Below are positions 47,908 through 57,018 of a DNA stretch of 64,000 nucleotides, one piece after another (position 1 is the stretch's first letter; every line of letters starts with the position of its first letter). Position numbers and translations under genes: made by a program. The stretch is taken from the NCBI RefSeq assembly GCF_022814865.1, contig NZ_JAKVRD010000004.1:124001-188000 (forward strand), read 5' to 3'. The notes under the pieces are model-generated. The model ran no database searches. It had not been told where the DNA came from and saw nothing but the letters and a program-made list of their open reading frames with translations. The stretch comes from Shimia aestuarii (GTDB lineage: Bacteria; Pseudomonadota; Alphaproteobacteria; Rhodobacterales; Rhodobacteraceae).

Positions 47908-49391
47908 CAGAAGCCCTGATCTTCGCCCTGTTGCCATGCTTTGACGAGGTTGCCGAAGCGGGTAAAGCGGCCCTCGAAAGAAAGCTCTACGGTGCCGATG
48001 GGGCCGTGGCGCTGTTTGCCGATGATGACCTCGGCCTTGCCGTGCAGGCGTTCCATGCGTTCCTGCCACGAGGCCATTTCGTCGAGCCGGTCATCGGAGG
48101 GTTTCTCGCGCTCGACGTAGTATTCTTCGCGGAACACGAACATGACCACGTCGGCGTCCTGTTCGATCGAGCCGGATTCACGCAGGTCCGAAAGCTGCGG
48201 GCGTTTGTCGTCGCGGCTTTCGACTTGGCGCGACAGCTGGGAGAGGGCGATCACGGGGATGTTGAGTTCCTTGGCGATGGCCTTCATGCCCATGGAGATC
48301 TCAGCAATCTCGTTGACGCGGTTTTCGGCGGTGCCACGGCAGAGTTGCAGGTAGTCGATGATCAAGAGATCAAGCCCATGGGTCCGTTTGAGGCGGCGGG
48401 CGCGGGCGGCGAGCTGGGCAATGGGAAGCGCGGGCGTGTCGTCGATATAGAGCGGGCAGGCCTCGAGCGATTTGGCGGCATCGACGAAGCGACGGAACTC
48501 GGCCTCGGTCATGTCACCTTTGCGGATCTGTTCCGAGGGCACCTCGGCGGCCTCGGAGAGAATCCGCGCGGCAAGCTGTTCGGCGCTCATCTCGAGGGAG
48601 TAGAACCCCACGACGCCACCTTCGACCGCGCCTTCGCTGCCGTCGGGGCGGGTGCCTTTCTTGTAGGCCTTGGCGACGTTGAAGGCGATGTTGGTGGCGA
48701 GCGAGGTCTTGCCCATCGAGGGGCGCCCGGCAAGGATCAGAAGGTCCGAAGGGTGCAGCCCGCCGAGTTTCTTGTCCATGTCGATGAGGCCAGTGGAAAT
48801 CCCGGCGAGGCCGCCTTCGCGTTGATAGGCGGCGTTGGCAGAGTTCACGGCCTCGGTCACGGCCTTGAGGAAGGAGACGAAGCCACGCTCGGTCTGGCCC
48901 TGTTCGGAGAGCTTGTAGAGCGCCTGTTCGGCCTCGACGATCTGTTCGCGGGGTTCAAGCGCGACATCGACCTTCTTGGCCTTGGTCGAGATGTCCGTGC
49001 CGAGGCCAATGAGTTCCCGGCGGATCGCCATGTCATAAATCATCTGGGCATAGTCGCGCGCCGCGAAGGCCGAGATCGCAGCCCCGGCGAGGCGGGCGAG
49101 ATAGGCGGGACCGCCGAGTTCCTTCAGGCCCTCGTCATCCTCGAGGAAGGCCTTGAGCGTCACCGGCGAGGCGAGCGCGTTCTTGGCGATGCGGGCGGCG
49201 GCGATCTCGAAGATGCGGGCGTGCACCGGATCGTAGAAATGCTCGGGTTTGATGATCGATGCGATGCGGTCGAAGATGTCGTTGTTGGTCAGGATCGCGC
49301 CAAGAAGCTGTTGCTCGGCTTCGATCGAATGCGGCATTGGATCGCCGTCACCGTTTTCTCCGGTCGGATTGATCGTCGAAATCTCGTTCAT
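47907..49391 (-). CDS. dnaB: Replicative DNA helicase DnaB
   Basis: 494 residues. N-terminal DnaB domain (MPHSIEAEQQLLGAIL), Walker A LAGRPSMGKTSLATN, Walker B LLIIDYLQL and SRQVESRDDKRPQLSDLRESGSIEQDAD. Unwinds DNA at replication forks. ATG 49391 is preceded by GGGGACAGGT. DnaA boxes lie upstream. Confidence 0.96.
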   Translation of the reverse strand: MNEISTINPTGENGDGDPMPHSIEAEQQLLGAILTNNDIFDRIASIIKPEHFYDPVHARIFEIAAARIAKNALASPVTLKAFLEDDEGLKELGGPAYLARLAGAAISAFAARDYAQMIYDMAIRRELIGLGTDISTKAKKVDVALEPREQIVEAEQALYKLSEQGQTERGFVSFLKAVTEAVNSANAAYQREGGLAGISTGLIDMDKKLGGLHPSDLLILAGRPSMGKTSLATNIAFNVAKAYKKGTRPDGSEGAVEGGVVGFYSLEMSAEQLAARILSEAAEVPSEQIRKGDMTEAEFRRFVDAAKSLEACPLYIDDTPALPIAQLAARARRLKRTHGLDLLIIDYLQLCRGTAENRVNEIAEISMGMKAIAKELNIPVIALSQLSRQVESRDDKRPQLSDLRESGSIEQDADVVMFVFREEYYVEREKPSDDRLDEMASWQERMERLHGKAEVIIGKQRHGPIGTVELSFEGRFTRFGNLVKAWQQGEDQGF

Positions 49392-49460
49392 ACCTGTCCC
49401 CGTTTTCCGCTCTACTTGGTGATACAGAGAGTCCCTGCCAAGACCTATCTGCATATGTCT

Positions 49461-49469
49461 GTGGATATC
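49461..49469 (-). promoter_or_regulatory. Near-perfect DnaA box
   Basis: ATATCCACA on the minus strand, one mismatch from TTATCCACA, about 70 bp upstream of dnaB. Confidence 0.45.
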
Positions 49470-49592
49470 TGCGGGATATCCTGCGCGCAGCGGGGGCCGA
49501 CTGGTGGTCTCGGACGGCTTGACCCCTAGATAGTGTGTCACAGCCGTGCGAAATGTCCAAATCGGCCCGCTACGGGCGATTCTCGAGGGGGC

Positions 49593-49625
49593 TTATCCAC
49601 AAAGCACCCCCTTGTTTTATCCACA
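49593..49625 (+). promoter_or_regulatory. Two perfect DnaA boxes
   Basis: TTATCCACA at 49593-49601 and again at 49617-49625, same strand, 24 bases start to start, in the 263-base gap between the pyrE stop and the dnaB start. The gap otherwise holds no gene. Confidence 0.65.
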
Positions 49626-49654
49626 AGTTTTTACGCTTGTCCGATCGCCGGGCC

Positions 49655-50335
49655 TTAGCCCTTCATGCGCGCCTCTTGCCAGGCGCGGGGCGCCTTGAGG
49701 AAGGATTCGACCTCCGAGAGGGTCTCTTCGGAGAAGGCCTCTTGCGCACGGGCCTCGGCGAGCACGTCCCACCAGGTGCAGAGATAGTGCAGGTCAACGC
49801 CGTGATCGCCGAGCGTTTTCGTCGTCTCAGGGAAGATGTCGTAGTAGAAGATCACCGCCGTGTGGCCGCAGGTTGCGCCGGTGTCGCGGATGGCATCGAC
49901 GAAGGAGAGCTTGGAGCCGCCATCGGTTGTCAGGTCTTCGACGAGAAGGACGCGTTCGCCCTCGCTCATCGCGCCTTCGATCCGGGCGTTGCGGCCGTAG
50001 CCTTTGGGTTTCTTACGCACATAGGTCATCGGCAGGGCCATGCGTTCAGCGACCAGCGCGGCAAAGGGGATGCCCGCGGTCTCGCCACCGGCGATATTGT
50101 CAAACGCCTCAAGACCTGCGTTGCGCATCACCGTCACACAAAGGAAATCCATGAGCGTCGAGCGGATGCGCGGGAAGGAGATCAGCTTGCGGCAGTCGAT
50201 ATACGAGGGTGAGGGCAGGCCGGAGGCGAGGGTATAGGGCTCGTCCGTGTTGAAGTTCACCGCGCCGATCTCAAGCAGCATACGGGCGGTGAGGCGGGCG
50301 ATTTCGTCCTGTGCGGGGTAGGTGGTCGGGATCAT
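49655..50335 (-). CDS. pyrE: Orotate phosphoribosyltransferase
   Basis: 226 residues. PRPP-binding [21 protein letters not shown] and a [10 protein letters not shown] motif, with a KPKGYGR stretch, identify PyrE. It converts orotate to OMP. pyrC lies immediately upstream in the same direction. Confidence 0.96.
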   Translation of the reverse strand: MIPTTYPAQDEIARLTARMLLEIGAVNFNTDEPYTLASGLPSPSYIDCRKLISFPRIRSTLMDFLCVTVMRNAGLEAFDNIAGGETAGIPFAALVAERMALPMTYVRKKPKGYGRNARIEGAMSEGERVLLVEDLTTDGGSKLSFVDAIRDTGATCGHTAVIFYYDIFPETTKTLGDHGVDLHYLCTWWDVLAEARAQEAFSEETLSEVESFLKAPRAWQEARMKG

Positions 50336-50365
50336 GAGAATATCCTTGGAATATGCGGCAGAGGG

Positions 50366-51406
50366 TCAGGCAACGGACCAATAGACCGGGTAGCCCGGAT
50401 CGAACACGGTCACCGGGCCTTCGCCGGTCTCGATCTTCTCGGGGAAGTCGGTCGGGGTGTCGGATTTGACGAGGGTGATCGTGCCATCGTTCTCGGGCAG
50501 GCGATAGAAGGCGGGGCCGTTCTTGGAGGCGAAGGCCTCGAGCTTGTCGAGGGCCTCATCCTCTTCAAAGACCTGTGCCAGAAGCGCCATGGTGTTGGTT
50601 GCCGTGAAACAGCCAGCACAGCCGCAGCAGCTTTCTTTGTTTTCATCCGTATGCGGCGCACTATCCGTGCCGAGGAAGAAACGCGCATCCCCCGAGGTTG
50701 CGGCGGCGCGCAGGGCGAGGCGGTGCTCTTCGCGCTTGGCCACGGGCAGGCAGTAGTAATGCGGTTTGATCCCGCCCACGAGGATGTGGTTGCGGTTGAT
50801 GATCAGGTGGTGCGTGGTGATCGTGCCGCCGAGGTCGGCGTCGTTCGATTTCACGTAGTCGATGCCATCTTTCGTTGTGATGTGTTCCATCACCACGCGC
50901 AGGCCTGGGGTGGCGCGGCGCACGGGATCAAGAACGCGGTCGATGAACATGGCTTCGCGGTCGAAAATGTCGATCTCGGCGTCGGTCACCTCGCCATGGA
51001 CGCAAAGGGGCAGGCCAATTTCGGCCATCTTTTCAAGCACGGGGCGCACGCGGTCGAAATCGCGCACACCGGAGGCGGAGTTGGTGGTCGCGCCTGCGGG
51101 GTAGAGCTTCACCGCCTTGACCAGTCCGCTTTCGGCGGCGAGCGCCACATCGGCGGGATCGGTGTCTTCGGTGAGGTAGAGCGTCATCAGCGGTTCGAAA
51201 GTCATGCCTTCGGGCAGGGCCGAGAGGATGCGGTCGCGGTAGGAGGCGGCTTCGGCGCCGGTCACAACCGGGGGCACGAGGTTCGGCATGATAATGGCGC
51301 GGGAGAAATCGCGGGCCGTTTCGGGCAGGACGGCGCGCAGCACCGCGCCATCGCGCAGGTGCAGGTGCCAATCGTCGGGGCGGGTGATGGTCAGGGAGGT
51401 GCTCAT
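50366..51406 (-). CDS. pyrC: Dihydroorotase (type II)
   Basis: 346 residues. Metal motif [19 protein letters not shown], and [12 protein letters not shown] are the PyrC signatures. ATG 51406 is preferred to TTG 51424. Operon pyrC-pyrE. Confidence 0.96.
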   Translation of the reverse strand: MSTSLTITRPDDWHLHLRDGAVLRAVLPETARDFSRAIIMPNLVPPVVTGAEAASYRDRILSALPEGMTFEPLMTLYLTEDTDPADVALAAESGLVKAVKLYPAGATTNSASGVRDFDRVRPVLEKMAEIGLPLCVHGEVTDAEIDIFDREAMFIDRVLDPVRRATPGLRVVMEHITTKDGIDYVKSNDADLGGTITTHHLIINRNHILVGGIKPHYYCLPVAKREEHRLALRAAATSGDARFFLGTDSAPHTDENKESCCGCAGCFTATNTMALLAQVFEEDEALDKLEAFASKNGPAFYRLPENDGTITLVKSDTPTDFPEKIETGEGPVTVFDPGYPVYWSVA

Positions 51407-51467
51407 GCGAGCGGGTTTAGACAAATCGCGCGCGCCGCGCCAGTGATTCCGATGCCGTGACGGGGGC

Positions 51468-52415
51468 TCAGCTTGCCAGTTTGCCCTGGCGTGCGGCTTT
51501 CTCGAGGAGGTCGAGCTTGCGCATGTAGCGCGGCGCCTTCAGGCGGCGTGCGACGTTGGCGCACAAGAGCGCCTTGAGGAAGGGGCGTTTCTGGCTTTCG
51601 ATGAAGCGCAGGCGCGCATCGAGATAGGGCAGATAGGTGCGCCGGGCGCGGGCAAGACGGTAGAAATCCGCCGCTGTCAGGTTGCCGGTCCCGGCCTTGG
51701 CCAGAAGCGGGAAGAGAATCTGCATCTTGAGCAGCGCGGCCTCGATATCGTTGCCCATGAGCGGCATGGGGAGGAGGCTCACGTTGTCGCGGGCGAAGAG
51801 GGCGGCGTGGATCGCGTCTTTTTCCTGTCGCGGGTCGTAGATCACGAAGGCGCGGTCGGCGGCGTCGATCATATCAGGCGCATAGCCGTAGCGGTCCACA
51901 AAGGAGACGCGGCGCATTTGGGCAAAGCGCTTGTCCCAGCCGGCGAGGCGGGGGGCAAGGGTCGCTTGCGGCTGCACGGTGATGACCGTTGCACCGGGGG
52001 CAGAGACGGAAAAGGCCGCCGCGGCATAGGCGCAGCCCGGACCCGCGCCGTAGAAGACAACCTGTTGGAAATCCTCGAAAAAGCCATCGTCGATCATACG
52101 ATCGAAATAGGCATAGACATGGGGGTCGCGGAACCAGGTGTCTTCTTCGCACAGAAGGCAGAGATGCGACCAGCCGAACTCGCGCACCAGTTCAAAGCCG
52201 AGCGGCTGCCCGGTGTCGCCCCGCGCCTGGATCGTGTCGATGGATTCGAAGGTCACCAGAAGGATCGGCTTTTCCTCGACCATCACCGCGTGGTGACGGG
52301 GGCCGAGGGGCTGATAATAGCCATCCTCGCCTGCGATCTCCTCGAGTTTCGCAAGCCACTCTGGGGTTTCCAGCCCAAGCATGGGCGTCTCAAAACCGTT
52401 GGGCGAATCCTGCAT
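51468..52415 (-). CDS. Conserved hypothetical protein
   Basis: 315 residues. No signal or membrane segments. [19 protein letters not shown] is like a nucleophile-elbow or nucleotide-binding turn, and [34 protein letters not shown] follows. It resembles Rhodobacteraceae proteins sometimes labelled phosphoadenosine phosphosulfate reductase, but I see no PAPS-reductase motif and do not adopt that name. Confidence 0.6.
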   Translation of the reverse strand: MQDSPNGFETPMLGLETPEWLAKLEEIAGEDGYYQPLGPRHHAVMVEEKPILLVTFESIDTIQARGDTGQPLGFELVREFGWSHLCLLCEEDTWFRDPHVYAYFDRMIDDGFFEDFQQVVFYGAGPGCAYAAAAFSVSAPGATVITVQPQATLAPRLAGWDKRFAQMRRVSFVDRYGYAPDMIDAADRAFVIYDPRQEKDAIHAALFARDNVSLLPMPLMGNDIEAALLKMQILFPLLAKAGTGNLTAADFYRLARARRTYLPYLDARLRFIESQKRPFLKALLCANVARRLKAPRYMRKLDLLEKAARQGKLAS

Positions 52416-52623
52416 ACCTACATCCTCTTGCCGCCGTTGCGGGCGTCTCTACCTGTTCTCGCCTTGGATATGTAGTGCGCCAATGCGGCGAAAGTTAGAA
52501 GAATGTGGCGGGCCACGTGAAGAAAATAAGGCAATTCAGCCCGATAGCGGGCATTGCATCGCTGTGTTCCGACGGCGGAAATCTTGCATAAATTCCAAAC
52601 ATAAAATATAACAAAAACCGCAT

Positions 52624-52642
52624 GTGATGCGAAAAGCATCAC
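52624..52642. promoter_or_regulatory. Inverted repeat before the YeeE/YedE genes
   Basis: GTGATGC (52624-52630), GAAAA, GCATCAC (52636-52642): a perfect 7-bp palindrome about 33 bases before ATG 52675. It may be an operator or a leader hairpin. Confidence 0.4.
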
Positions 52643-52674
52643 GCGATTGATTTGGAAAGAGGGGAAGAGGGGAC

Positions 52675-53229
52675 ATGGTTCTCAACTGGAAAACAGGCGG
52701 AGTGCTTCTTGGCTTCGTGTTTTTTCTGGCGGTGCTGCTTGTGAAGCCGATCGGGGTTTCGACGCAGTTCGTCATACTAGATGCCATTGTCGCGGATGCG
52801 GTGAACCCGGAGGTGATCACCCAGACCGATGACGGAGCCTACACATCGACCAACGCGTATCTCGCGAAATCGGGCGGAAAATACGCAAAGAACGCGTCAA
52901 ACCCGCTCAACTATAGCTTTGTTTTCGTCATTGCGATGATGATCGGGGCGTTTGTGTCGGCCAAGGCGCGTGGCGGGATTGGCAAGGACGAGGCGCGGCT
53001 TCCAGCGATCTGGTACGCCAATTACGGCGACACGCCGGTCAAGCGGTACGCGCTGGCTTTTGTTGGCGGGTTCATCGTGCTTTATGGCGCGCGGCTCGCG
53101 GGCGGGTGCACCTCGGGACACATGATGTCGGGGATGATGCAGACCGCGCTTTCGGGCTACATCTTTGCCGCCGGTGCGTTCCTCGCAGCCATTCCGGTTG
53201 CGATGATGGTCTACAAGAAGGGAGCCTAG
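52675..53229 (+). CDS. YeeE/YedE-type sulfur transporter subunit 1
   Basis: 184 residues with several hydrophobic helices. The motif GARLAGGCTSGHMMSG is the conserved Cys/Gly loop of the YeeE/YedE (DUF395) family, which carries thiosulfate or other sulfur species. ATG 52675 with an AGAGGGGAAGAGG ribosome binding region. The paired half-gene follows after five bases. Confidence 0.85.
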   Translation: MVLNWKTGGVLLGFVFFLAVLLVKPIGVSTQFVILDAIVADAVNPEVITQTDDGAYTSTNAYLAKSGGKYAKNASNPLNYSFVFVIAMMIGAFVSAKARGGIGKDEARLPAIWYANYGDTPVKRYALAFVGGFIVLYGARLAGGCTSGHMMSGMMQTALSGYIFAAGAFLAAIPVAMMVYKKGA

Positions 53230-53233
53230 GCCC

Positions 53234-53822
53234 ATGCAAATCATACTCGCACTCGTGATCGGCGCGCTTTTCGGTGCCACGCTTGACCGGATTGGCGCAA
53301 CCAATCCGAACTGGATCATCCGCATGTTGTCTTTGCGCAACCTGCATTTGATGAAGACCATCCTTCTTGCCATCGGGGTCGGCTCGATCCTGATGTTTGG
53401 CGGGCAGGTGATTGGCGTTGTGGATGTGCTGCACATGTCGGTCAAATCCGCCTATGTCGGGGTGTTCCTTGGCGGGCTGCTGCTTGGTGGCGGCTGGGCT
53501 GCGTCGGGTTATTGCCCGGGCACCGGCGTTTGCGCGGCAGCGTCGGGGCGCAAGGATGCGTACTTTTTTTTTCGCGGGCGGCTTGCTTGGCGCGGCGGCG
53601 TATATGGTCACATATGATGGCTGGAAAGCGTCGGGGCTTCTTGACGGGATCGCAGGCGGCAAGGTCACGCTCGGCACGGTGCCGGGGGCGAAATACGAGG
53701 GGATCACGGCGCTGCCGGGCGATATTCTCGGGATCGTGCTTGGCCTGATCTTCATCCTCGTGGCCTTCGTGCTTCCCAACAGCCTTGTTGGAGAGGATGC
53801 GGTCGAGATGCCCGCCGAGTAA
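53234..53822 (+). pseudogene. YeeE/YedE-type sulfur transporter subunit 2, frameshifted at a nine-T run
   Basis: The first 113 or so residues (from ATG 53234) carry WAASGYCPGTGVCAAASGRKDAY, the partner loop of the family. At T 53564-53572 (nine T) the frame then reads FFFRGRLAW and stops at 53617. With eight T the reading would be FFFAGGLLGAAAYMV and go on in the other frame to 53822 (end VEMPAE), giving 195 residues. The downstream part has clear helices. It is a mutation, a sequencing error in a homopolymer, or slippage. Confidence 0.8.
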
Positions 53823-53885
53823 TCGCGGGCTCTGGATGAGACGCGGGAACCGACCCGTTCGGTTCCGGCGGTGACCCACAAAAGA

Positions 53886-53922
53886 AAAGCGCCCCCGGTG
53901 ATGTCTCAACCGGGGGCGCTTT
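53886..53922. terminator. Terminator downstream of infC
   Basis: Perfect 14-bp stem AAAGCGCCCCCGGT (53886-53899) / ACCGGGGGCGCTTT (53909-53922). The minus-strand exit is followed by TTTCTTTT, so it ends infC transcription. It also lies behind the YeeE genes. Confidence 0.82.
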
Positions 53923-53945
53923 GGTATAACGGGTTCAGCGAAGAC

Positions 53946-54491
53946 TTACTTCGACAGCGGGCCGATCATCATGATCATCTGGCGGCCTTCCATCTTCGGC
54001 ATGTTCTCGACCTTGCCGATTTCCTTGGTGTCTTCGGCAACACGCAGGAGCAGTTCGCGACCAAGGTTCTGGTGCGCCATCTCGCGGCCCCGGAAGCGCA
54101 GGGTCACTTTGACCTTGTCGCCCTTCTCGAGGAATTTCAACACGTTACGCATCTTGACCTCATAGTCGTGCGTATCGGTGTTGGGGCGGAACTTGACCTC
54201 TTTGACCTGAATCGTGGTCTGTTTCTTACGCGCCTCGGATTCGCGTTTTTGCTGTTCGTACTTGAACTTGCCGTAATCCATGATCTTGCAGACAGGCGGA
54301 TTGGCGTTGGGCGAAATCTCGACGAGATCGAGGCCGGCTTCCTCTGCCATGGAAAGGGCCTCGCGCGGGGTCACGACGCCTACGTTGTCGCCATCCGCAC
54401 CAATCAGGCGGATTTCGGGCGCACGGATGCGATCGTTGACGCGGGGGCCGGTGTCGCGCGTCGGGGGCGCGTTATGAGGTCTGCGGGCTAT
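53946..54491 (-). CDS. infC: Translation initiation factor IF-3, probable AUA start
   Basis: 181 residues from ATA 54491. The family region [30 protein letters not shown] begins here, and AAAAGGA (54506-54500) lies eight bases upstream of ATA. The only ATG in frame (54557) has no family sequence after it. C-terminal [15 protein letters not shown] is the IF-3 signature. infC starts with a rare codon in many bacteria as part of autoregulation by IF-3. Confidence 0.88.
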   Translation of the reverse strand: MARRPHNAPPTRDTGPRVNDRIRAPEIRLIGADGDNVGVVTPREALSMAEEAGLDLVEISPNANPPVCKIMDYGKFKYEQQKRESEARKKQTTIQVKEVKFRPNTDTHDYEVKMRNVLKFLEKGDKVKVTLRFRGREMAHQNLGRELLLRVAEDTKEIGKVENMPKMEGRQMIMMIGPLSK

Positions 54492-54730
54492 GGGTTCGTT
54501 CCTTTTATCGATACATCTGATGCGGCGTAAATTATCGGGCGTTGCCGCGCACTTCAAGCGGCAAATCTAGTGGCCGTTGCGGGCCGCGCACGGGGCAGGG
54601 AGTCGGCGGAAATCGGCCCGTGCATGGGACGCCTGCAACATGTTTCCCCCTTGCCTCTCAAGGGGAAGGAGACCATCTGTGGGAGAGAAATAAGCACGGG
54701 AAGCTTCCCTGCGCGAAAGGAGAGAAAGAT

Positions 54731-55417
54731 ATGCGTAATCTGATCTGGGTGGTGCTCGCGGTCGTGGTTGTGGCCCTTGGGTACTTGTTGATGAAGGATG
54801 ATGGCGCGGCGCCGATCATGTCGGACATGAACGACGATGCGGCCACCGAAGAGTCGGCCCCGGCCGAGGTTGAAGCGCCGGAGCCGATGCAAGAGACGGT
54901 CGAGGACGCGGTCAACGAGGCGATGGATGATGCCGCCGCCGCGATGGACCAAGCCGAAGAGGCCGTCAGCGACGCGGTGTCGGGCGCTGTCGAGAGCGCC
55001 AGCGAGGCTGCTGAAGCGGCGGGCGATGCCGCGAGCGATGCGGTCGAAAACATGAGCGATGCCGCCAGCGACGCTGCCGATACGGCGATGGACAGCGCGA
55101 GCGATGCCGCCGAAGCGACCAGCGAAGCCGCGGATGACGCCATGGATATGGCAAGCGACGCGGCAGAGGCCACTGGCGAAGCAGCGGCCGAAGCGATGGA
55201 AAGCGCCAGCGACGCAGCACCCGAGGCCTCTTCGGAGACGCCGGACTCGCTGACGCTGGACGGGTTCGACCTTGAGAAGGCGAAAGAGCAGATCGACAAC
55301 TCGTCGCTTGGCGAGATGACGAAGATGACGCTCAAAGCCGCCATTGAGAAGGCCGAGGAAAGCCCCGAACTTCTTGAAACCGCTTTGGAAAAAGTGCGTG
55401 AGGCGCTTGGGTTCTGA
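54731..55417 (+). CDS. Membrane-anchored Ala/Ser/Asp/Glu-rich repeat protein
   Basis: 228 residues. N-terminal helix (RNLIWVVLAVVVVALGYLLM) then a long low-complexity helical region with SDAASDAA/SDAAEAT units at near-11-residue steps, followed by a short helical C terminus (EKAKEQIDNSSLGEMTK). It looks LEA- or apolipoprotein-like, with amphipathic repeats that could lie on a membrane. No signal peptidase motif. ATG 54731 follows AGGAGAGAAAG. Function unknown. Confidence 0.75.
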   Translation: MRNLIWVVLAVVVVALGYLLMKDDGAAPIMSDMNDDAATEESAPAEVEAPEPMQETVEDAVNEAMDDAAAAMDQAEEAVSDAVSGAVESASEAAEAAGDAASDAVENMSDAASDAADTAMDSASDAAEATSEAADDAMDMASDAAEATGEAAAEAMESASDAAPEASSETPDSLTLDGFDLEKAKEQIDNSSLGEMTKMTLKAAIEKAEESPELLETALEKVREALGF

Positions 55418-55440
55418 TCCCCGCGACCACGTGGAATACC

Positions 55441-55476
55441 AACACCCCCGCAGGTCTCTGTGGGGGTGTTTTCGTT
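55441..55476 (+). terminator. Intrinsic terminator
   Basis: AACACCCCC (55441-55449) / GGGGGTGTT (55462-55470) with inner CA/TG, then TTTTCGTTT. Confidence 0.85.
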
Positions 55477-55588
55477 TCGGGCGCTTAGACTTTCCGCAGA
55501 TCTGGCGTCATCGGCGGCTGGCCACTGGGCCTAGGGCGGAGGGCAGGGCCGGGAACACTCTTGCGACATAAGTCAGCGAGGGAAAACA

Positions 55589-55903
55589 ATGTGCAGTGAA
55601 CAAGGAAGCGCGATCGCGACGGTTATGGTCGAGAACGCGCGTGTGCGGGTGACGGAATGGCGATTCAAGGCGCGTGGAGACGACACGGGCTGGCATCGTC
55701 ATGGTTTCGACTATGTCGTGGTGCCGCAGTTCGACGGGGCGTTGGAAATCGACCTTGAGAACGGCGAGACGGTGATTGCCGAGATGCAATCAGGCGTGCC
55801 GTATTATCGCGACCTTGGGGTCAAGCACAACGTCAAGAGCGCCAATGATTTCGAATGCGCCTTTGTCGAGATCGAGCTTCTTGAGCCGCGTCCAGAGGCG
55901 TGA
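55589..55903 (+). CDS. Cupin-domain protein
   Basis: 104 residues. GWHRHGFDYVVVPQFDGAL has the cupin 1 motif (HxH..., here WHRHGFDYVVV), and a second His near VKHNVK completes the site. Small single-domain cupins often bind a metal and act in sugar or amino acid metabolism. GAGGGAAA precedes ATG 55589. Substrate unknown. Ends nine bases from the convergent regulator. Confidence 0.75.
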   Translation: MCSEQGSAIATVMVENARVRVTEWRFKARGDDTGWHRHGFDYVVVPQFDGALEIDLENGETVIAEMQSGVPYYRDLGVKHNVKSANDFECAFVEIELLEPRPEA

Positions 55904-55912
55904 CGATCTGAG

Positions 55913-56851
55913 CTATGTCGACAAGGTAAGCGAGAACTTCTGCTCCTGCATCGCCTTGCCCCACTGATCGCCGGTCTTTTGCTCGACGAGGGCAAACCCG
56001 TGTTTTTCATAGAGCGTGCGGGCGGTATTGAGGCCAGAGAATGTCCAGAGGTCGACCTGTTTAAAGCCCTGCGTGCGGCAATGGGCGAGCGCGGTTTCCA
56101 AGAGCGTATTGCCAAGGCCCGATCCTTGCAGGTCGGGGTCGAGGATGAACCAGCGCAGATGCGCCACGCCGTCGCCGAGGTCTTCTCCGTCGATGGAGAT
56201 GCCGCCGACAATGTCTCCGTCCCGGTCGATCCACCAGGTGCCATTCGCGGGGTTGGAGAGGCGGGGCAGGAAGTCGGCCATGCCTGCCGCTACGGTGGTT
56301 TCAAACGCCTGCCCGAAGCCGACAAGGGCGCTATAGTATCGGGCGTGTAGCGTGACGATGCGACCAAGCAGGCCGGGAGTATAGCCGGTGCGGATGTTTG
56401 GCGCTGGGGGCGTCGTGTCGGTGCGTGCAGCGGCAAGCGCCCCGGCATAGAGGCGCAGGCCGTCGCGGATCGCTTCGCCATCGCGCGGGGTCACGCGGTC
56501 GAGGGCGGCGCTGACGCGGGTCACGGCAAGGCGGTTGATCTGATCAAGGCTGGCGCGGCCCTCTTGGGTGAGGGACAGGTGTTTGGCGCGGCGGTCATCA
56601 GGGTCGGGCGTTTCGCTTACCAAGCCTTTGGTGCTGAGCGATTTCACCAGCCGCGAGATGGTCGATTTCTCGAGCAGGAGCCGAGCCGAGAGATCGCGCG
56701 CGGTCAGCCCGTCTTCGAACCCGAGTTCGACAATCGCGTGCACGGCGGAAGACGACAGGCCAATCCCCGGCAGGGCGCTGTTGAGCACGCCCAACTCGCG
56801 CATCAGATGGCGGGAATGGTGGCGGATCGGGGCGACGAGCGCTTTGGTCAT
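55913..56851 (-). CDS. MarR-family regulator fused to a GNAT acetyltransferase
   Basis: 312 residues. N-terminal MarR domain (SARLLLEKSTISRLVKSLSTKGLVSETPDPDDRRAKHLSLT, residues 55-95) and a C-terminal GNAT domain with DPDLQGSGLGNTLLETAL and LYEKHGFALVE. Such fusions are known regulators; the ligand is unknown. ATG 56851. Confidence 0.87.
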   Translation of the reverse strand: MTKALVAPIRHHSRHLMRELGVLNSALPGIGLSSSAVHAIVELGFEDGLTARDLSARLLLEKSTISRLVKSLSTKGLVSETPDPDDRRAKHLSLTQEGRASLDQINRLAVTRVSAALDRVTPRDGEAIRDGLRLYAGALAAARTDTTPPAPNIRTGYTPGLLGRIVTLHARYYSALVGFGQAFETTVAAGMADFLPRLSNPANGTWWIDRDGDIVGGISIDGEDLGDGVAHLRWFILDPDLQGSGLGNTLLETALAHCRTQGFKQVDLWTFSGLNTARTLYEKHGFALVEQKTGDQWGKAMQEQKFSLTLST

Positions 56852-56929
56852 GAAGATCCCTTGGTTGCTTGATGCAACTTTAGGACGGGGAGGCCCGATT
56901 TGTCACCTGCGCGATTTGGTCTCGGGACG

Positions 56930-56962
56930 AAAAAGCCGACCCGCTTGTTGGCGGATCGGCTT
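56930..56962 (-). terminator. Terminator downstream of the ferredoxin-NADP reductase gene
   Basis: AAGCCGACCCGC (56933-56944) / GCGGATCGGCTT (56951-56962), one mismatch, six-base loop. On the minus strand it is followed by TTTCG, giving a short U tail. Confidence 0.65.
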
Positions 56963-57018
56963 GGAACCGGGGTCTCGAAAGAGTCTGGTGTGCGGTCCGC
57001 AGATCGCGGCGGCGCGGA

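Noticed and set aside
47931-49529. 532-residue plus-strand frame opposite dnaB
   Set aside because: Mirror of the dnaB coding frame with low-complexity Gly/Val/Ala sequence; no start signal.
51468-52415. PAPS reductase call for the 315-residue protein
   Set aside because: No PAPS-reductase motif (such as a C-terminal ECGLH-type Cys) is visible.
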